From Chaenocephalus aceratus (lineage: Eukaryota; Chordata; Actinopteri; Perciformes; Channichthyidae): DNA of 64,000 bases. The position numbers were made by a program, and so were the translations under genes. The stretch's first letter is position 1. Every line of letters starts with the position of its first letter. The stretch is taken from assembly GCA_023974075.1 (NCBI GenBank), contig CM043793.1, positions 2,454,501-2,518,500 of the forward strand, written 5' to 3'. This document shows, in pieces, positions 22,491-33,675 of the stretch. Under the pieces are notes generated by a model. The model saw only the letters and a list, made by a program, of their open reading frames with translations, was not told the origin of the DNA and searched no databases.

Positions 22491-22795
22491 ATGCTGTGCT
22501 GCTGTAGCTGAGGCCTGGTTCCCCTGCTCTGCTCTGCTGTGCTGCTGTAGCTGAGGCCTGGTTCCACCTGCTCTGCTCTGCTGTGCTGCTGTAGCTGAGG
22601 CCTGGTTCCACCTGCTCGGCTCTGCTGTGCTGCTGTAGCTGAGGCCTGGTTCCACCTGCTCTGCGCTGCTGTGCTGCTGTAGCTGAGGCCTGGTTCCACC
22701 TGCTCTGCTCTGCTGTGCTGCTGTAGCTGAGGCCTGGTTCCACCTGCTCTGCTCTGCTGTGCTGCTGTAGCTGAGGCCTGGTTCCACCTTGCTCC
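22491..22795 (+). repeat. 44-bp tandem array at the LINE 5' end, about 7 units
   Basis: The unit contains gctgtagctgaggcctggtt and recurs starting at 22,501, 22,544, 22,588, 22,632, 22,676, 22,720 and 22,764 (one 43-bp spacing, then 44). Units differ by one or two bases. The array directly precedes the LINE ORF and is probably part of its 5' UTR. Antisense ORFs across it are by-products of the repeat. Confidence 0.92.
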
Positions 22796-24033
22796 GGGAA
22801 CAGCGTGGATACTGTTGTGCTGGACTGGGAGAATGGGCGGGTGTCGTGTTTTGTTCTGCTGTGCTTTTTCTTGGCTGTGCTGGACAAGGAAAGATCGCTA
22901 GTCGTCCTGAAAAATCTACTGATTCGGGTTATGTTCTGCCGCCCGCAGTGGACATCCCCTGTACAGTTTCGGAGGGTGTTCACAACAATTGCTTTGGTTG
23001 CACTGTCGCGGACATTCATTTCGGAAAATGTTTGTCTTTCTCACATGCCTGCACGATGTTCCTTCAGAATTGTTTTTTAAACTCTAATCTCACTTTTGCG
23101 AAGTTTGCTGGTGACTCTAGAACAGCTGACAATGTATGTGTGTTGATTAAGAGGAAAAGGTGCTTGGTATTTTTATTGTTACTATCAGGAAATGTACAGC
23201 CAAATCCAGGTCCACCTAGCAGTATTAGTCAAATAGCTACTCCTGCTGATCTTATATCTAGATCTGGGCTAGGTTTAATTCATTTAAATGTGCGTAGTCT
23301 GTTACCTAAATTAGATTGTGTCCGTATTTGGGCGAGTTCGACTGATGCTGATGTCATTGTCTTATCAGAAACGTGGCTAGATAAATCCATTTTGGCCTCT
23401 GACATTTACATAAATGGTTACAGTGTATATCGTACTGACCGGGCTAAAAAAGGTGGTGGCGTTGCCATTTATGTGAAAAATAAGTTTTGTGTAACTAATA
23501 TGGTTTCCAAATCTGTTAGTAAACAGCTAGAATTTTTAGCCGTGAATATTGAGGTAACAAAGGGTCAACAGGTCATGGTGGTGGGCTGCTACAGGGCCCC
23601 CTCGGCTGTCAAGGACTCTTTATCGTCATTGGCAAAACTGTTATCGCAACTTTCCTACAAGGAAATAGTGCTGCTTGGTGATTTTAATTGGGACTGGGTA
23701 ACTTCTGTGTCAGAGGATTTTAAAAACCTGTGTACCTCTTTGAATTTTACCCAGATTATAGACAGTCCTACTCGCCCAAATATTAAGTCCCCAAATAAAT
23801 CCTCCTTAATTGATCTAATTTTAACAAATGTTCCACATAAATACTCATCTGTGGGAGTATTTGCTAATGATGTGAGTGACCACTGTGTTGTAGCCACAAT
23901 TAGGGACACTAAGGTCCAAAAGGTTAAACCACGTGTCATCACAAGAGAGACAAAAAACACTTTTTGGAGAGGGGTTTTTTACATGATCTGTTTGATTTTG
24001 ATTGGAGTAGAATCAATTTGTGTGCTGATGTAG
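22789..24033 (+). pseudogene. LINE ORF2 N-terminus with 2A-like motif and endonuclease
   Basis: Residues 128-142 read FLLLLSGNVQPNPGP; the NPGP (23,203-23,214) preceded by GNVQP resembles a 2A ribosome-skipping peptide. An apurinic-type endonuclease follows: LIHLNVRSLLPK, DVIVLSETWLD, KKGGGVAIYV, MVVGCYRAPS, VLLGDFNWDW, SLIDLILTN and VSDHCVVAT, so every catalytic position is present. The frame shifts at about 23,970 and continues in 23,964-24,437 (RHAPLRKFRVKGRNNPWFSA), then shifts again to 24,352-24,771 (LDPRKPAGPDNVEPFFLK), the RT entrance. The ORF is not intact. Confidence 0.85.
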
Positions 24034-24927
24034 AAACTGCATGGTCTTATTTTTATCTTGGTTTTATGAAAATTATAGATAGACATGCACCTCTGCGTAA
24101 ATTTAGAGTGAAGGGACGAAACAATCCCTGGTTTTCTGCTAAGCTGTCCAGTCTACTTCATGAGAGAAATAATGCTTGGGCTAAGGCTAGGAAATCAGGC
24201 TCAGAGGTAGAATGGCTACGTTTTAGGCAGCTAAGAAATAGCTTCACATCTCAAATAAAAAGTGCTAAATCAAAGTACTATTTGTCAGTTACCACAGAAA
24301 ACCTGAATAATCCTAGGACATTTTGGAAAGCCATAAAATCGATTTCCACTAGTGATATCCCAAATGAGCTACCCTCCGTGCCTTACCACAGCATCTGGCT
24401 CTATATCAGACAGGGCTACTATGCTAAATTGCTTTAATGAGCATTTTGTGTCTTGTGGCTCTCTGTTTGGCTGTGTGGCTCCTGTGAACGCTCCAATCCT
24501 TGACTCTGAACAAAGTGGTCTGGAAAACCCTTTCAGTTTTACTCCTTTAACTATTGGTATTGTTCATGAAGCATTATCCAAGTTAGATCCTAGGAAACCG
24601 GCTGGCCCGGACAACGTAGAACCTTTCTTTTTAAAGATAGCTGCAGATTTTATTGCTCCACCTCTTACTTCTCTTTTTAACTTCTCCCTCAGCACATGCA
24701 ATTCCAAAAGTATGGAAGTCTGCTTATGTCTTGCCTTTACTGAAAGGAGGGGAGGCAACTATTTTAAATAACTATAGGCCAATCTCTAAATTGTCAGTTT
24801 CTGGCTAAGGTGCTCGAACGACTTGTGAGTGAACAAGTAAAGGAGTTTTTATCTATAAATGATATCCTGTCTAAACATCAGTCAGGATTCAGAAAGAAAC
24901 ACAGCACCATCACTGCCACAATTGCGG

Positions 24928-25899
24928 CTTTCACACCAGCGCTTTTCAGTTTCTAGCTCCGAGCGGGAGCTTTTCTGGTTCAGCTCCGGTTTCCCTTTTC
25001 AGCTCCCGCTCTGTACACACCGCCCACTGGCGCCCCAGAGCTGCCCCTGCTGCGTCATGACGTCACCTGATTTGCTCCCCAACGGAAGCCATTACGGCGC
25101 TCACAACAACAACAACTGCGTCGGGTCGATGATCGTGTTGCTTTTAATCACACGAAGCCAGAATAAATTGAATAACGACTTCTCCAACCTTATACTTTGC
25201 TCCAGAGTGCCGTGGTTCATTGTTTATTAATGTGTTTCTGCAGCATTTACCGACCGCTGCAGTGCTGCTCTTCCACGGGAGTGTATTCTCCCGTTAGCTC
25301 CCGGTTAGCTCACACTGCAGCGGCCGCTCTAAAGTATTCACTGTCCGACTCACACAAGCAGCTGATGCATATCCCCAGCTCCCCTTAGCCTAAGTGAATG
25401 TGTGTCAGTCTGAATTGACGCTGTTTGGTATCACAACGCTGTTATGAAAGTTTGTTATAAAACGGGTGATGTTGGCATAGCAACCGAAGCTAAACTGACT
25501 ACTTGCATCCGATAGCTGCAATAATACAAAACAACACGTCTGCCTCTCTCCACAATGATCGATAACAGTGAACGGATGGTCAAAGTAAGGTACAAATAAA
25601 CAGAATCACACGCAGCCTGGTTAGTGTTGCCTGACTTTATAAAGTGTGTTTATAGGCACTACTGCTTGTAGGCAGGCATAACAGTCGACCCATGTGCAGG
25701 GGAGGTGGGTTTAGTTTCCTGCACGCCTCAACGTAAGAGAGACGTAAGCGACGTCGCCTCTTAGCTCCAAAGCTCTTGCCTCTGGGCCGACAATTTTTGG
25801 AGCTGGAAATGAAGCGGATTCCGGAGGTGTGAACAGGAAAACCCGGCGCTTTTCAGGCTCTAGCTCCGAGCCGGAGCTGAAAAGGCGCTGGTGTGAAAG
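24928..25899. mobile_element. TIR element (about 970 bp) within the LINE RT domain
   Basis: The left end CTTTCACACCAGCGCTTTTC is inverted at the right end (...AAAAGGCGCTGGTGTGAAAG). Subterminal 'tctagctccgag' motifs are also mirrored. RT coding stops abruptly at its left edge and resumes at its right edge. No transposase is encoded and the target duplication is at most 2-3 bp (gg or ggc), so the superfamily is unresolved. Confidence 0.8.
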
Positions 25900-26905
25900 G
25901 GGCAAATGAAAGTGGTGAATGACATTACTAGTATTTTAGATAATAAGCAGAGTTGTGCAGCTCTGTTTATTGACCTTTCCAAAGGGTTGACACCGTTGAT
26001 CATCGCATCTTAAAGCAGAGGCTACTCAGTATTGGCATGTCCAGCCATGCAGTGGGGTGGTTTGTAAACTACCTCTCTGAAAGGTCCCAATGTGTTCATT
26101 TTGATGGGCTGTCTTCTGAGTGGTTAAACATTTCTAATGGTGTACCACAAGGTTCTGTTTTAGGACCTCTTTTATTCTCCATATATATTAACAGCGTAGG
26201 TGATAATGTGGATGAAGCTACTTTACATTTTTATGCGGATGATACTGTGATGTATTGTGCAGGTCCCTCCATTAAGGAGGCTGTTGTTAAATTACAGGCT
26301 GTTTTTAACACTATTCAGACTCAGCTCTCTGAATTAAAGCTTCTTTTAAATGTGGATAAAACCAAGGTAATGCTCTTTTCAAAAGCAAAAAAGACACCAG
26401 AGCCTGTTTTAGATATTGAAACTACGCAAGGAACAAAACTTGAAGTTGTTGCCTGTTACAAATACCTTGGTATCTGGCTTGATGATTGTCTCTCTTTTAA
26501 ACTTCATGTCAATAACCTGCTAAAAAAGCTGAGGGCTAGGCTAGGGTTCTTTTTCAGAAACAAGTCCTGTTTCTCGCTTGAGGCCAGGAAAAGGCTCTGT
26601 GACCTTTGACCTGTGCTGGACTATGGGGATCTGGTCTATATGAATGCACCTGCCAATTGCCTGGTCAAGTTAGATGCTGCGTATCACAGCGCTCTGAGAT
26701 TTGTACAAACTGTAAAGCATTAACCCTTCACTGTACCCTGTATGCAAGGGCTGGTTTGCTTTCACTAACTGTACGGAGGCTCAGTCACTGGTACATTTTT
26801 ATATACAAAGCCATGTTAGGGAAACTTCCATCTTATATCTGCTCCCTGATCTCTCGGAGAATTGTAAGTGGCTACTGCCTGAGATCGAATGCTGTGGTTT
26901 TATGA
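25900..26905 (+). pseudogene. LINE reverse transcriptase, C-terminal part
   Basis: Coding resumes after the TIR element with CAALFIDLSKG (motif A, in a shifted frame near 25,950). The main open stretch 26,037-26,609 holds GWFVNYLSERSQCV, GVPQGSVLGPLLFSIYIN (motif B), LHFYADDTVMYC (catalytic YADD) and CYKYLGIWLDDCLSF. A stop or shift at about 26,609 is followed by the degenerate C-terminal region. The catalytic aspartates are preserved but the ORF is in at least four pieces. Confidence 0.82.
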
Positions 26906-28324
26906 AATGTGCCAACTGCTAGGACTGTCTTAGGGAAGACAGCTTTTAGATGTGCAGCTCCTCTGTCTTGGAATAGTCTGCAAATTAAATGGAAACTGAA
27001 CAATCTGGTGCCACTAAATGTTGTTAAAGCTCGGTTGGATGCTACTCAATCGGAAGCTATTGGTACCTGTTTATGTGGATAATTATGTACATGATGCTGT
27101 ATGATGTACTTTTGTTGTTCTGTTTATGTTTTTATGTTTCATGTGGAACTACTTGAGCAGGTCTCCCTTGAAAAAGAGATCAATGATCTCAATGGGATTT
27201 ATCTGTATAAATAAAGGTTTGAAATGACAAGACCTCGATCTGGGGCTCCACGCAAGATCTCACCCCGTGGGGTCAAAATGATCACAAGAACGGTGAGCAA
27301 AGATCCCAGAACCACACGGGGGGGGGACCGAGTCAATGACCTGCAGAGAGCTGGGACCAAGTAACAAAGGCTACCATCAGTAACACACTACGCCGCCAGG
27401 GACTCAAACCCTGCAGTGCCAGACGTGTCCCCCTGCTTAAGCCAGTACATGTCCCAGGCCCGTCTGAAGTTTGCTAGAGAGCATTAGATGATCCAGAAGA
27501 GGATTGGGAGAATGTCATATGGTCAGATGAAACCAAAATAGAACTTTTTGTAAAAACTCAACTAAACTTGTTTGGAGGAGAAAGAATGCTGCGTTGCATC
27601 CAAAGAACACCTACTGTGAAACATGGGGGTGGAAACATCATGCTTGGGGCTGTTTTTCTGCAAAGGGACCAGAACGACTGATCCGTGTAAAGGAAAGAAT
27701 GAATGGGGCCATGTATCGTGAGATTTTGAGTGACAACCTCCTTCCATCAGCAAGGGCATTGAAGATGAAAGGTGGCTGGGTCTTTCAGCATGACAATGAT
27801 CCCAAATACACCGCCCGGGCAACGAAGGAGTGGCTTCGTAAAAGCATTTCAAGGTCCTGGAGTGGCCTAGCTAGTCTCCAGATCTCAACCCCATAGGAAA
27901 TCTTTGGAGGGAGTTGAAAGTCCGTGTTGCCCAGCGACAGCCCCAAAACATCACTGCTCGAGAGGAGATCTGCATGGAGGAATGGGCCAAAATACCAGCA
28001 ACAGTGTGTGAAAACCTTGTGAAGACTTACAGAAAACGTTTGACCTCTGTCATTGCCAACAAAGGGTATATAACAAAGTATTGAGATTAACTTTGTTATT
28101 GACCAAATTTCCCACCATAATTTGCAAATAAATTCTTTAAAAATCAGACAATGTGATTTTCTGGATTTTTTTTTTTTTTTTTTTTCTTCTTTTTTCTTAT
28201 TTTGTCTCTCATAATTGAGGTGTACCTAGGATGAAAATGACAGGCCTCTCATCTTTTTAAGTGGGAGAACTTGCACAATTGGTGGCTGACTAAATACTTT
28301 TTTGCCCCACTGTAGGCTGGCCGG

Positions 28325-30590
28325 GTCCCGACTGCACCTGATGCAGTTTACTTGCAGATAGATGTAACCTATGCAAAACCTTAAATTGTAGCAGGACATG
28401 TCTAATGCACATTGAGGATGAGTGGACAAATTGAATTGCTGCCTGCCAAATAGTATCTGATATAGTTATTCCCAGCTCTTCCTCCCATTGCCTCATTAAG
28501 TGATTAAGCGACGGAGCGGTGACCCTCTGAATATTGTCATATAATACAGACACCAGACCCCTGTCACAGGGATCCATATTTAAAACAGTCATCAATCCAG
28601 GTACTCTGTGGGGCTGCTAGAGAGAAGTGGGTCCTGACATAACTACGTATCTGCAAATATCTGAAGAAACATGACTGTGGGATATTGAAATCATTTTGTA
28701 ACTGTTCAAAAGAAATAAAGTGTCCATTTTTAAAAAGAACTTTAACACACCTAATCCCTCTCCCATGCCACAACCGAAAAGATGGATCAGTGAGAGATGG
28801 AGACAAATTTACATTTGCCAGAATTGGGGAAGCAACAAGTGCCTGTTTGTGTGTTGAAATGAATTCTAAACTGAGTCCATATCTTTAGAGAGCCTTGGAT
28901 GACTGGGTTATTCGTCCAGTAGTTTGTACTCAAGGTAGTGGAGTGCAAATTAAGAGCAAAGTGACACTGGATTACTTGAATGCTGCTCCATTAGACCAAA
29001 CTGGGGATTCGTCCGTCACATCAACCCAAAACATCAGCTTGTGGATGTTGCCAGCCCAATAATAATACAAATAATTAGGTAAGGACAAATCACCCTCCCC
29101 CTTTGGCCTTTCCAAATACTCTTTCCTAATTCGAGGTACAGCTTTATTCCAAATAAAAGTGGAAGTGCATTTATTTAATTCCCTAAAGACGGATTTAGGG
29201 ATGAAGATTGGGATTGCCTGAAACAGAAATAAGAACCTGGGCATGATCGTCATGTTAACAGAATGAACCCTGCCAGCTAGTGACAGGGGGAGAGTTGAGC
29301 ATCTCTCCATGTCCAGTTTAGCCTTATCAAGCACTGTTTTCAAATGATTGTCCATCAGACCTTTGTATTTGTACGTGACAGACACCTAGGTATGTAAAGC
29401 TGTCCTCACACACAGAGAAAGTGAAGTTCTGAAATGACATTTGACGTGCTTTATCATTTATGGGGAATAGAACACTTTTTCTCAGGTTCAATTTGCCAAA
29501 CTCGGCGATAAGTTCCAAGGCAAATAGGTATAGTAGCATGGGGATCCGAAAGAAAAAGAAGATGATCATCCGCATAGAGCAACAATTTATGCAATTCTCC
29601 CCCCTTTGCACTCCAATTAGACTAGCGGTCTCTCTTAACAGTATTGCCAGGGCCTGGTGCTTTTCCAGGCTTCATTTTTTTTAATTGCGTTGTCAATCTC
29701 TGTTAAAGTTATATTTCTCTCCAGTCCAGATTTGTCTGATTCATCCAAGGAGGGCATTTCAATTTTACTAAAGAAGTCATCTACTAATTCCTTGCTACTT
29801 GCCCCCGAGGTGTGCAGATTCTCATAGAAAGACTGGAACTGGGCATTAATGTTTTTTGGTCTGTGACAATATTACCTTCCTCATCTTTTATTAGAGATAT
29901 AAAACCTGCTGTTGCTGACTGTTTAAATTGATGGCACAAAAGCTTGCTGACACGCTCCCCATGTTCGTAGAAATTAAAGTGTGATTTTAAGTGAAGATCT
30001 ACAGCGTCCCCATTGGACAGAGAATCAAATTCTGTCTGGGGCAAAATTCTCTCCGAAGGCGATACTGAATGTAATCGGTCAATCACTTTAATCCTATCAA
30101 TCAATTCTGTAGCTCGTTTGAATTTCCTTTTAGTTTCACCAGCGTTATAAGATATCACTTGCCCCCTTACATATGCCTTCATGGTTTCCCTTAGTGTGAA
30201 ATAACTTATCTCTGGGGACTCATTGGTTTCGAGAAAGAAATCTATTTTTGTGTTTATGGCATACACATTTGCAAGCACTTCTGGCTTATTGAACAGTTTA
30301 CCTTGAATAATTATGTAACGACCATTTTTGTCCCTTATGGATTTTGACTCTTCAAACTGCACATCTCTGTGCAGGAGAATAGCTACCCCCCTGCTCTTGC
30401 TATTCAAATCGGAGTGGAAAACCTGTGTACATCCTGCTCTTTGAAGCATTAGCTGGTCTTTATTTAATAAATGAGTTTCCTGTAAATATGCTATTTCAGT
30501 TTTTAATTTGTTTAGATGAGAAAACACCTTGCTTCGCTTAAACCGGTTATTCAATCCCAAAATCCTCTGACATTCCAACTCACCACCTGC
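28325..30590 (-). pseudogene. L1 ORF2: endonuclease and post-RT segments
   Basis: From high to low coordinates: 30,578-29,784 encodes an L1 endonuclease (LGLNNRFKRSKVFSHLNKLK, IAYLQETHLLNKDQL, SKSRGVAILLHRDVQF). The solo LTR truncates its start. At about 29,560 a frame with ADDHLLFLSD represents the end of the RT catalytic motif. 29,385-28,972 encodes LAGRVHSVNMTIMPRFLFLF and RIRKEYLERPKGEGDLSLPN. Between roughly 29,780 and 29,600 most of the palm domain is absent, so RT motifs A and B are deleted. Remaining parts are in several frames. It is a decayed, non-functional ORF2. Confidence 0.8.
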
Positions 30591-30591
30591 C

Positions 30592-31014
30592 TGTCATGTC
30601 CAAGAAACTTATAGTGAAAGTGTATTCTTTATGTTAGTTGTGTCATGTCCCTTTGTCCTGTGCTTTATGTTTATTCCCTTAATTAATTCTCCCTCTCATT
30701 TCAGGCCTCCCCGCCCCCTTCTGTCTCCTGTGTCCTTGATTGTTTCCACCTGTGTCCCCTTTACCTGTGTGTGTATTGTGTTAGCTCCCTCCTGTTCATT
30801 GTCAGTTCGTTGTCTCTCTATGACCTACGTTCCTGCTTACTTCACGGACTTCTCACGGATCTATGTTATTGATCACTGTTCTAGTTTTCCTCGAAAGAGT
30901 GTTTTTGTTTTCATTACTGTGCAAATCCCAGTAAAGTCTTTATTTTGAAACACTATCCGAGTCTGAGTTTGAGTCGTGCAATTGAGTTCATGCCTCAGAG
31001 TTCACTCCTTGACA
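30592..31014 (+). mobile_element. Solo LTR, about 423 bp
   Basis: It begins TGTCATGTCC and ends CTCCTTGACA and is bounded by a perfect 5-bp duplication ctgcc (30,587-30,591 and 31,015-31,019). TG...CA ends plus a 5-bp duplication indicate an LTR left by recombination between two LTRs. No internal retroelement sequence remains. Its sequence is unlike the Gypsy LTRs at 14-20 kb apart from short tracts. Confidence 0.85.
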
Positions 31015-31688
31015 CTGCCTATACCTTTATCTACAGACGCCATCGATATGATCCTTCAATTTATGATACTGCATAGGGGAGTCCCTGAGCTTGGTAAAAG
31101 GGTTGTAGCGAAAGAACAAAAACAAACAAAACAAACAAAACAAAAAAAAAGGTGGGAAGGGGAGGATGAGCACTTGTACACATACATTTTCACAAACATA
31201 AAACACAATGACAACATGACAAACGTTATGCTTGTCTCCCGCATGGAGACTGCTTGCACTTCCAGTAAACCTCTTCTCCTAAACTGCTTACCATGCGAGC
31301 CCCCCATGAGAACTGAACAATTAACCCAATATAGCTCCTTCTCTTCAGCTGACCAGGCAATGCTGAATATAGCGACATCCTAGTTTGAAATATCAGCTAG
31401 GTAATGTAACAGCCCTGAACATGTTATGGCTCAATAAGATAAAACGTTAGTCCATATGGTCCCATATTATTGTCCGGCTTGGTAGCACCAAATTGTTTCC
31501 CAGCAAGAACAATAAAGAAAAAAGAAAAGTTATCAAATGGGAAATCCTGAGAATTCTAGATATGGAGAAAGAAAATATTTCCCAAACATAACCACATATA
31601 TTGTCCGGCCGAGTTGGTTCTCGTCTCCATCTACAGCATATGGAGCTGGAATGTGTGCCCTTGACCAATACTCACCAGAACATGTCCA

Positions 31689-32576
31689 TTATGAAGCCTT
31701 GCGCACCACCTTGTTAAAAACGAACTCCTTTGCCAGTTTTGGATCGCTGAAACTTGCCTCTTGGCCCCCCGATGTTGAGATCATCAGTATGGCAGGGTAT
31801 TTCAGGCCGTAGCGCACTCCCTCACAGCTCCACAGCAGCCCTCTCACCTCGGTAAAGGCTGCCCGCTGTTTACTCACCGCCTGAGTAAAGTCCGGCAGAA
31901 GCCGGATCTGGTCACCGTCGGGGGTCGTCACTGATTTCATCTCTATTGCTTTCTTTAGCAACGATTATTTTTCGGAGAGATAGTGGAATTTCACAATAAA
32001 AGCCCGCAGTGGGAGCCTGTCTTGTGTCGCTCTGCTGCGGAGAGCGCAGTGCGCCCGGTCCAGGGTCGGGGGCTTGTCGAGACCAAGGGAAACTTTTAGC
32101 ATATCAGCCACAAACTGAGATGGATGTTTCCCATGCTCCCGTCCTTCCTTCACTCCTATAATGCGGATATTACAGCGACGTGATCTTGCCTCCAAATCCT
32201 CGCAACGGTCCCTCAGTGTCGCCAGTTCTTTTTTCATATCAGTAACATCTGATGTCATGCAGGTGATTGAGTCCGAGTGGTTGCTAACCTCAGCCTCCAG
32301 CTCAGATACTCGGCCCTCAGTTACTTCAATTCTTTTGTTGACTTGTTCCACCACACTTCGTAATTCCGTCCAAATCTGGGTAGTCTGCATTTTGAGTTCC
32401 GTCGACAGGGCTATCGCCTTTTCTTCAATTTTCGCCACCAGGTCCTGTTTAAGAGACGCAATAGCGTTAAGTACCACGTGTTGGTCGTTGATGTCTGCGT
32501 CGTCTGCCAGGTTAGCATTAGCGCTAGCCTCCGCCGCCGGCTCCAACTTGTTGTTTCCCTGGCGATTTTTCAGCAT
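31689..32576 (-). pseudogene. L1 ORF1 (coiled-coil RNA-binding protein)
   Basis: From 32,576 the frame reads an N-terminal segment, then a long heptad-rich helix (LVAKIEEKAIALSTELKMQ, RIEVTEGRVSELEAEVSN, MKKELATLRDRCEDLEARSR) and the start of the RRM-like domain (RRCNIRIIGVKEGREHGKHP). A frameshift near 31,963 moves the remainder to 31,961-31,689 (TTPDGDQIRLLPDFTQAVSK). This order, coiled coil then RRM then C-terminal domain, is that of L1 ORF1p, a trimeric chaperone that packages LINE RNA. The break inactivates it. Confidence 0.85.
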
Positions 32577-32743
32577 ATTTACTCAGCAATCGTCTGGCTA
32601 TAACTTGTGTATCAAGTCGCTTGGAGTCCGTTCAAGTGGTTTTAAAAGAGCAATATTCTGACATTAGTCGTTCTCATGAGGAGCTCAACAAAACTCCGTC
32701 TCTACACGCTGCCCTCACCGGAAGTCTCATACAATCCATTATT

Positions 32744-33329
32744 GACGGTGCTATGTTGCCTAACATTGTCAATTTAAAATAAAACATTTATGAAGAAATG
32801 TGCACCAGGAGACATTACTGGTTTGACAGTCAGACACTGACTCATCACTTTCAGCTGGTGATAGGAAACATTAGGTTAAACACCTGTTGTAGCACGGGCG
32901 GCAAACCACACCAGCAGTCAACAACCGCAGCTGAACCATAGTGGCATATCATAAGTAACATTACACTGGAGGAGACTGTAAAACTGAACAGGTCGTGCTT
33001 GCATTTTGTAGTCGTGCTGGTCCCAAAAGCTTGGGTACCACAGCAACAATAAATTATATCTGTAGAAAACAGAAAAGTGCAGCAGCAAGAATTAGACAAA
33101 GGATCCGGTTGATCGTCTGGATTGCTTCTGAGGAGGGGGCGGAAGTGTCCCTCCTAAGATAACCCAGATGTCACCGCTCACCTGCCAAATTATATGAATG
33201 TCATCAAAATAAAAACAGATAATGTTGAGCTTTTCAAAACAATAAATTCACTGTTTAGTAAAAATAAATAAAAGTAAATACACAAATAATTGTACAATCT
33301 TTGGGGTGTACACATTCAATCTGGCTTTG
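32744..33329. other. No gene seen
   Basis: Sequence right of the L1 insertion has no domain-bearing ORF. A short minus-strand ORF at 32,851-33,099 has no recognisable feature. The stretch is presumably the 3' flank of NUDT18. Confidence 0.4.
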
Positions 33330-33500
33330 AACACTAACAAACTGAAATGTTGACTCAAATTAAATGTATTATGTCAACAAATTTCAGTTAGCAGTATTAG
33401 GTTAGGAAAGCAATAATATTAAGTTTAAATAAAAAATATTAGGATAACTTAATATTATTGCTCTCAACTAACCTACTACAGTTATGTTATTACATTACAT
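33330..33500. repeat. Degenerate copy of the palindromic MITE family
   Basis: The segment 'aactgaaatgttgactcaaa' to 'ttgctctcaactaacctact' aligns with 57,456-57,669. Immediately to the right (33,490-33,580) is a tail-like fragment, 'attacattgcatttagctga' and 'gtgcattcgaccaacaagat', which looks like a separate short retroposon. Confidence 0.55.
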
Positions 33501-33675
33501 TGCATTTAGCTGACAATAAGTGCATTCGACCAACAAGATATAAACTTGAAGAGAAGAAAACTGATCCTTAAGTGGTTCGCAAGATGAACCAACAGTGGAA
33601 CCAGCAAGGAACTAGAACAGAATTAATCTCAGTGGAAAAGGGGTCTTACTGAATGATACAGTGATAAGATATAAC

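Larger units (their letters stand above)
22491..27228 (+). mobile_element. CR1/L2/Rex1-group LINE inserted in the Tc1 transposase
   Basis: The element begins with a 44-bp tandem array and has a long ORF with an endonuclease, then broken RT segments. Its 3' end is 'ggtctcccttgaaaaagaga' ... 'ataaataaaggtttgaaatg'. Left and right of it, Tc1 sequence is continuous (gaagacat / acaagacctcgatctggggc). Its own RT region is split by a TIR element at 24,928-25,899. A 5'-truncated relative lies at 52,979-53,345. I leave the exact clade open: motif content fits the Jockey superfamily. Confidence 0.85.
22350..28084 (+). pseudogene. Tc1 transposase, interrupted
   Basis: The N-terminal part (22,350-22,490) starts MAKTKELSKDTRNKMVDLHQ, the helix-turn-helix that binds the element ends. 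The remainder resumes after the LINE at about 27,229. The catalytic segments show [10 protein letters not shown] (first Asp), [20 protein letters not shown] (second Asp) and [16 protein letters not shown] (Glu), a DD34E arrangement with all three acidic residues retained. Frameshifts and stops occur in both halves, for example a shift near 27,310 in a run of G and another near 27,860. The C-terminal tail ends [11 protein letters not shown]. Confidence 0.88.
21984..28312 (+). mobile_element. Tc1/mariner transposon split by a LINE
   Basis: Long inverted repeats begin CAGTGGGGCAAAAAAGTATT on the left and end with the reverse complement on the right, matching for more than 50 bp. TA dinucleotides flank both ends (21,982-21,983 and 28,313-28,314), the Tc1/mariner target duplication. 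About 0.5 kb of Tc1 lies left of the nested LINE and about 1.1 kb right of it. The target is the C-terminal part of L1 ORF2. Confidence 0.93.
20748..32728 (-). mobile_element. L1-clade LINE, host of a multi-level insertion nest
   Basis: A 15-bp direct repeat, atacaatccattatt, flanks the whole block (20,733-20,747 and 32,729-32,743). The 5' end is at 32,728 and the A-rich 3' tail reads as ttttttattttatttt at 20,748-20,762. Removing the nested elements leaves roughly 4.5 kb of L1: ORF1 (31.7-32.6 kb), endonuclease (29.8-30.6 kb) and the 3' part of ORF2. The middle of the RT domain is deleted near 29,690, so the copy is dead. Confidence 0.85.

Noticed and set aside
22491..22795. CRISPR-like array
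   Set aside because: Units are contiguous with no variable spacers and the DNA is eukaryotic; it is a plain tandem repeat.
22347..23019. Minus-strand ORFs with repeated ...NQASATAAQ... units, like a repetitive secreted protein
   Set aside because: They are antisense to the 44-bp tandem array and the LINE leader. The repeat is open in all frames by composition and there is no signal peptide or start context.
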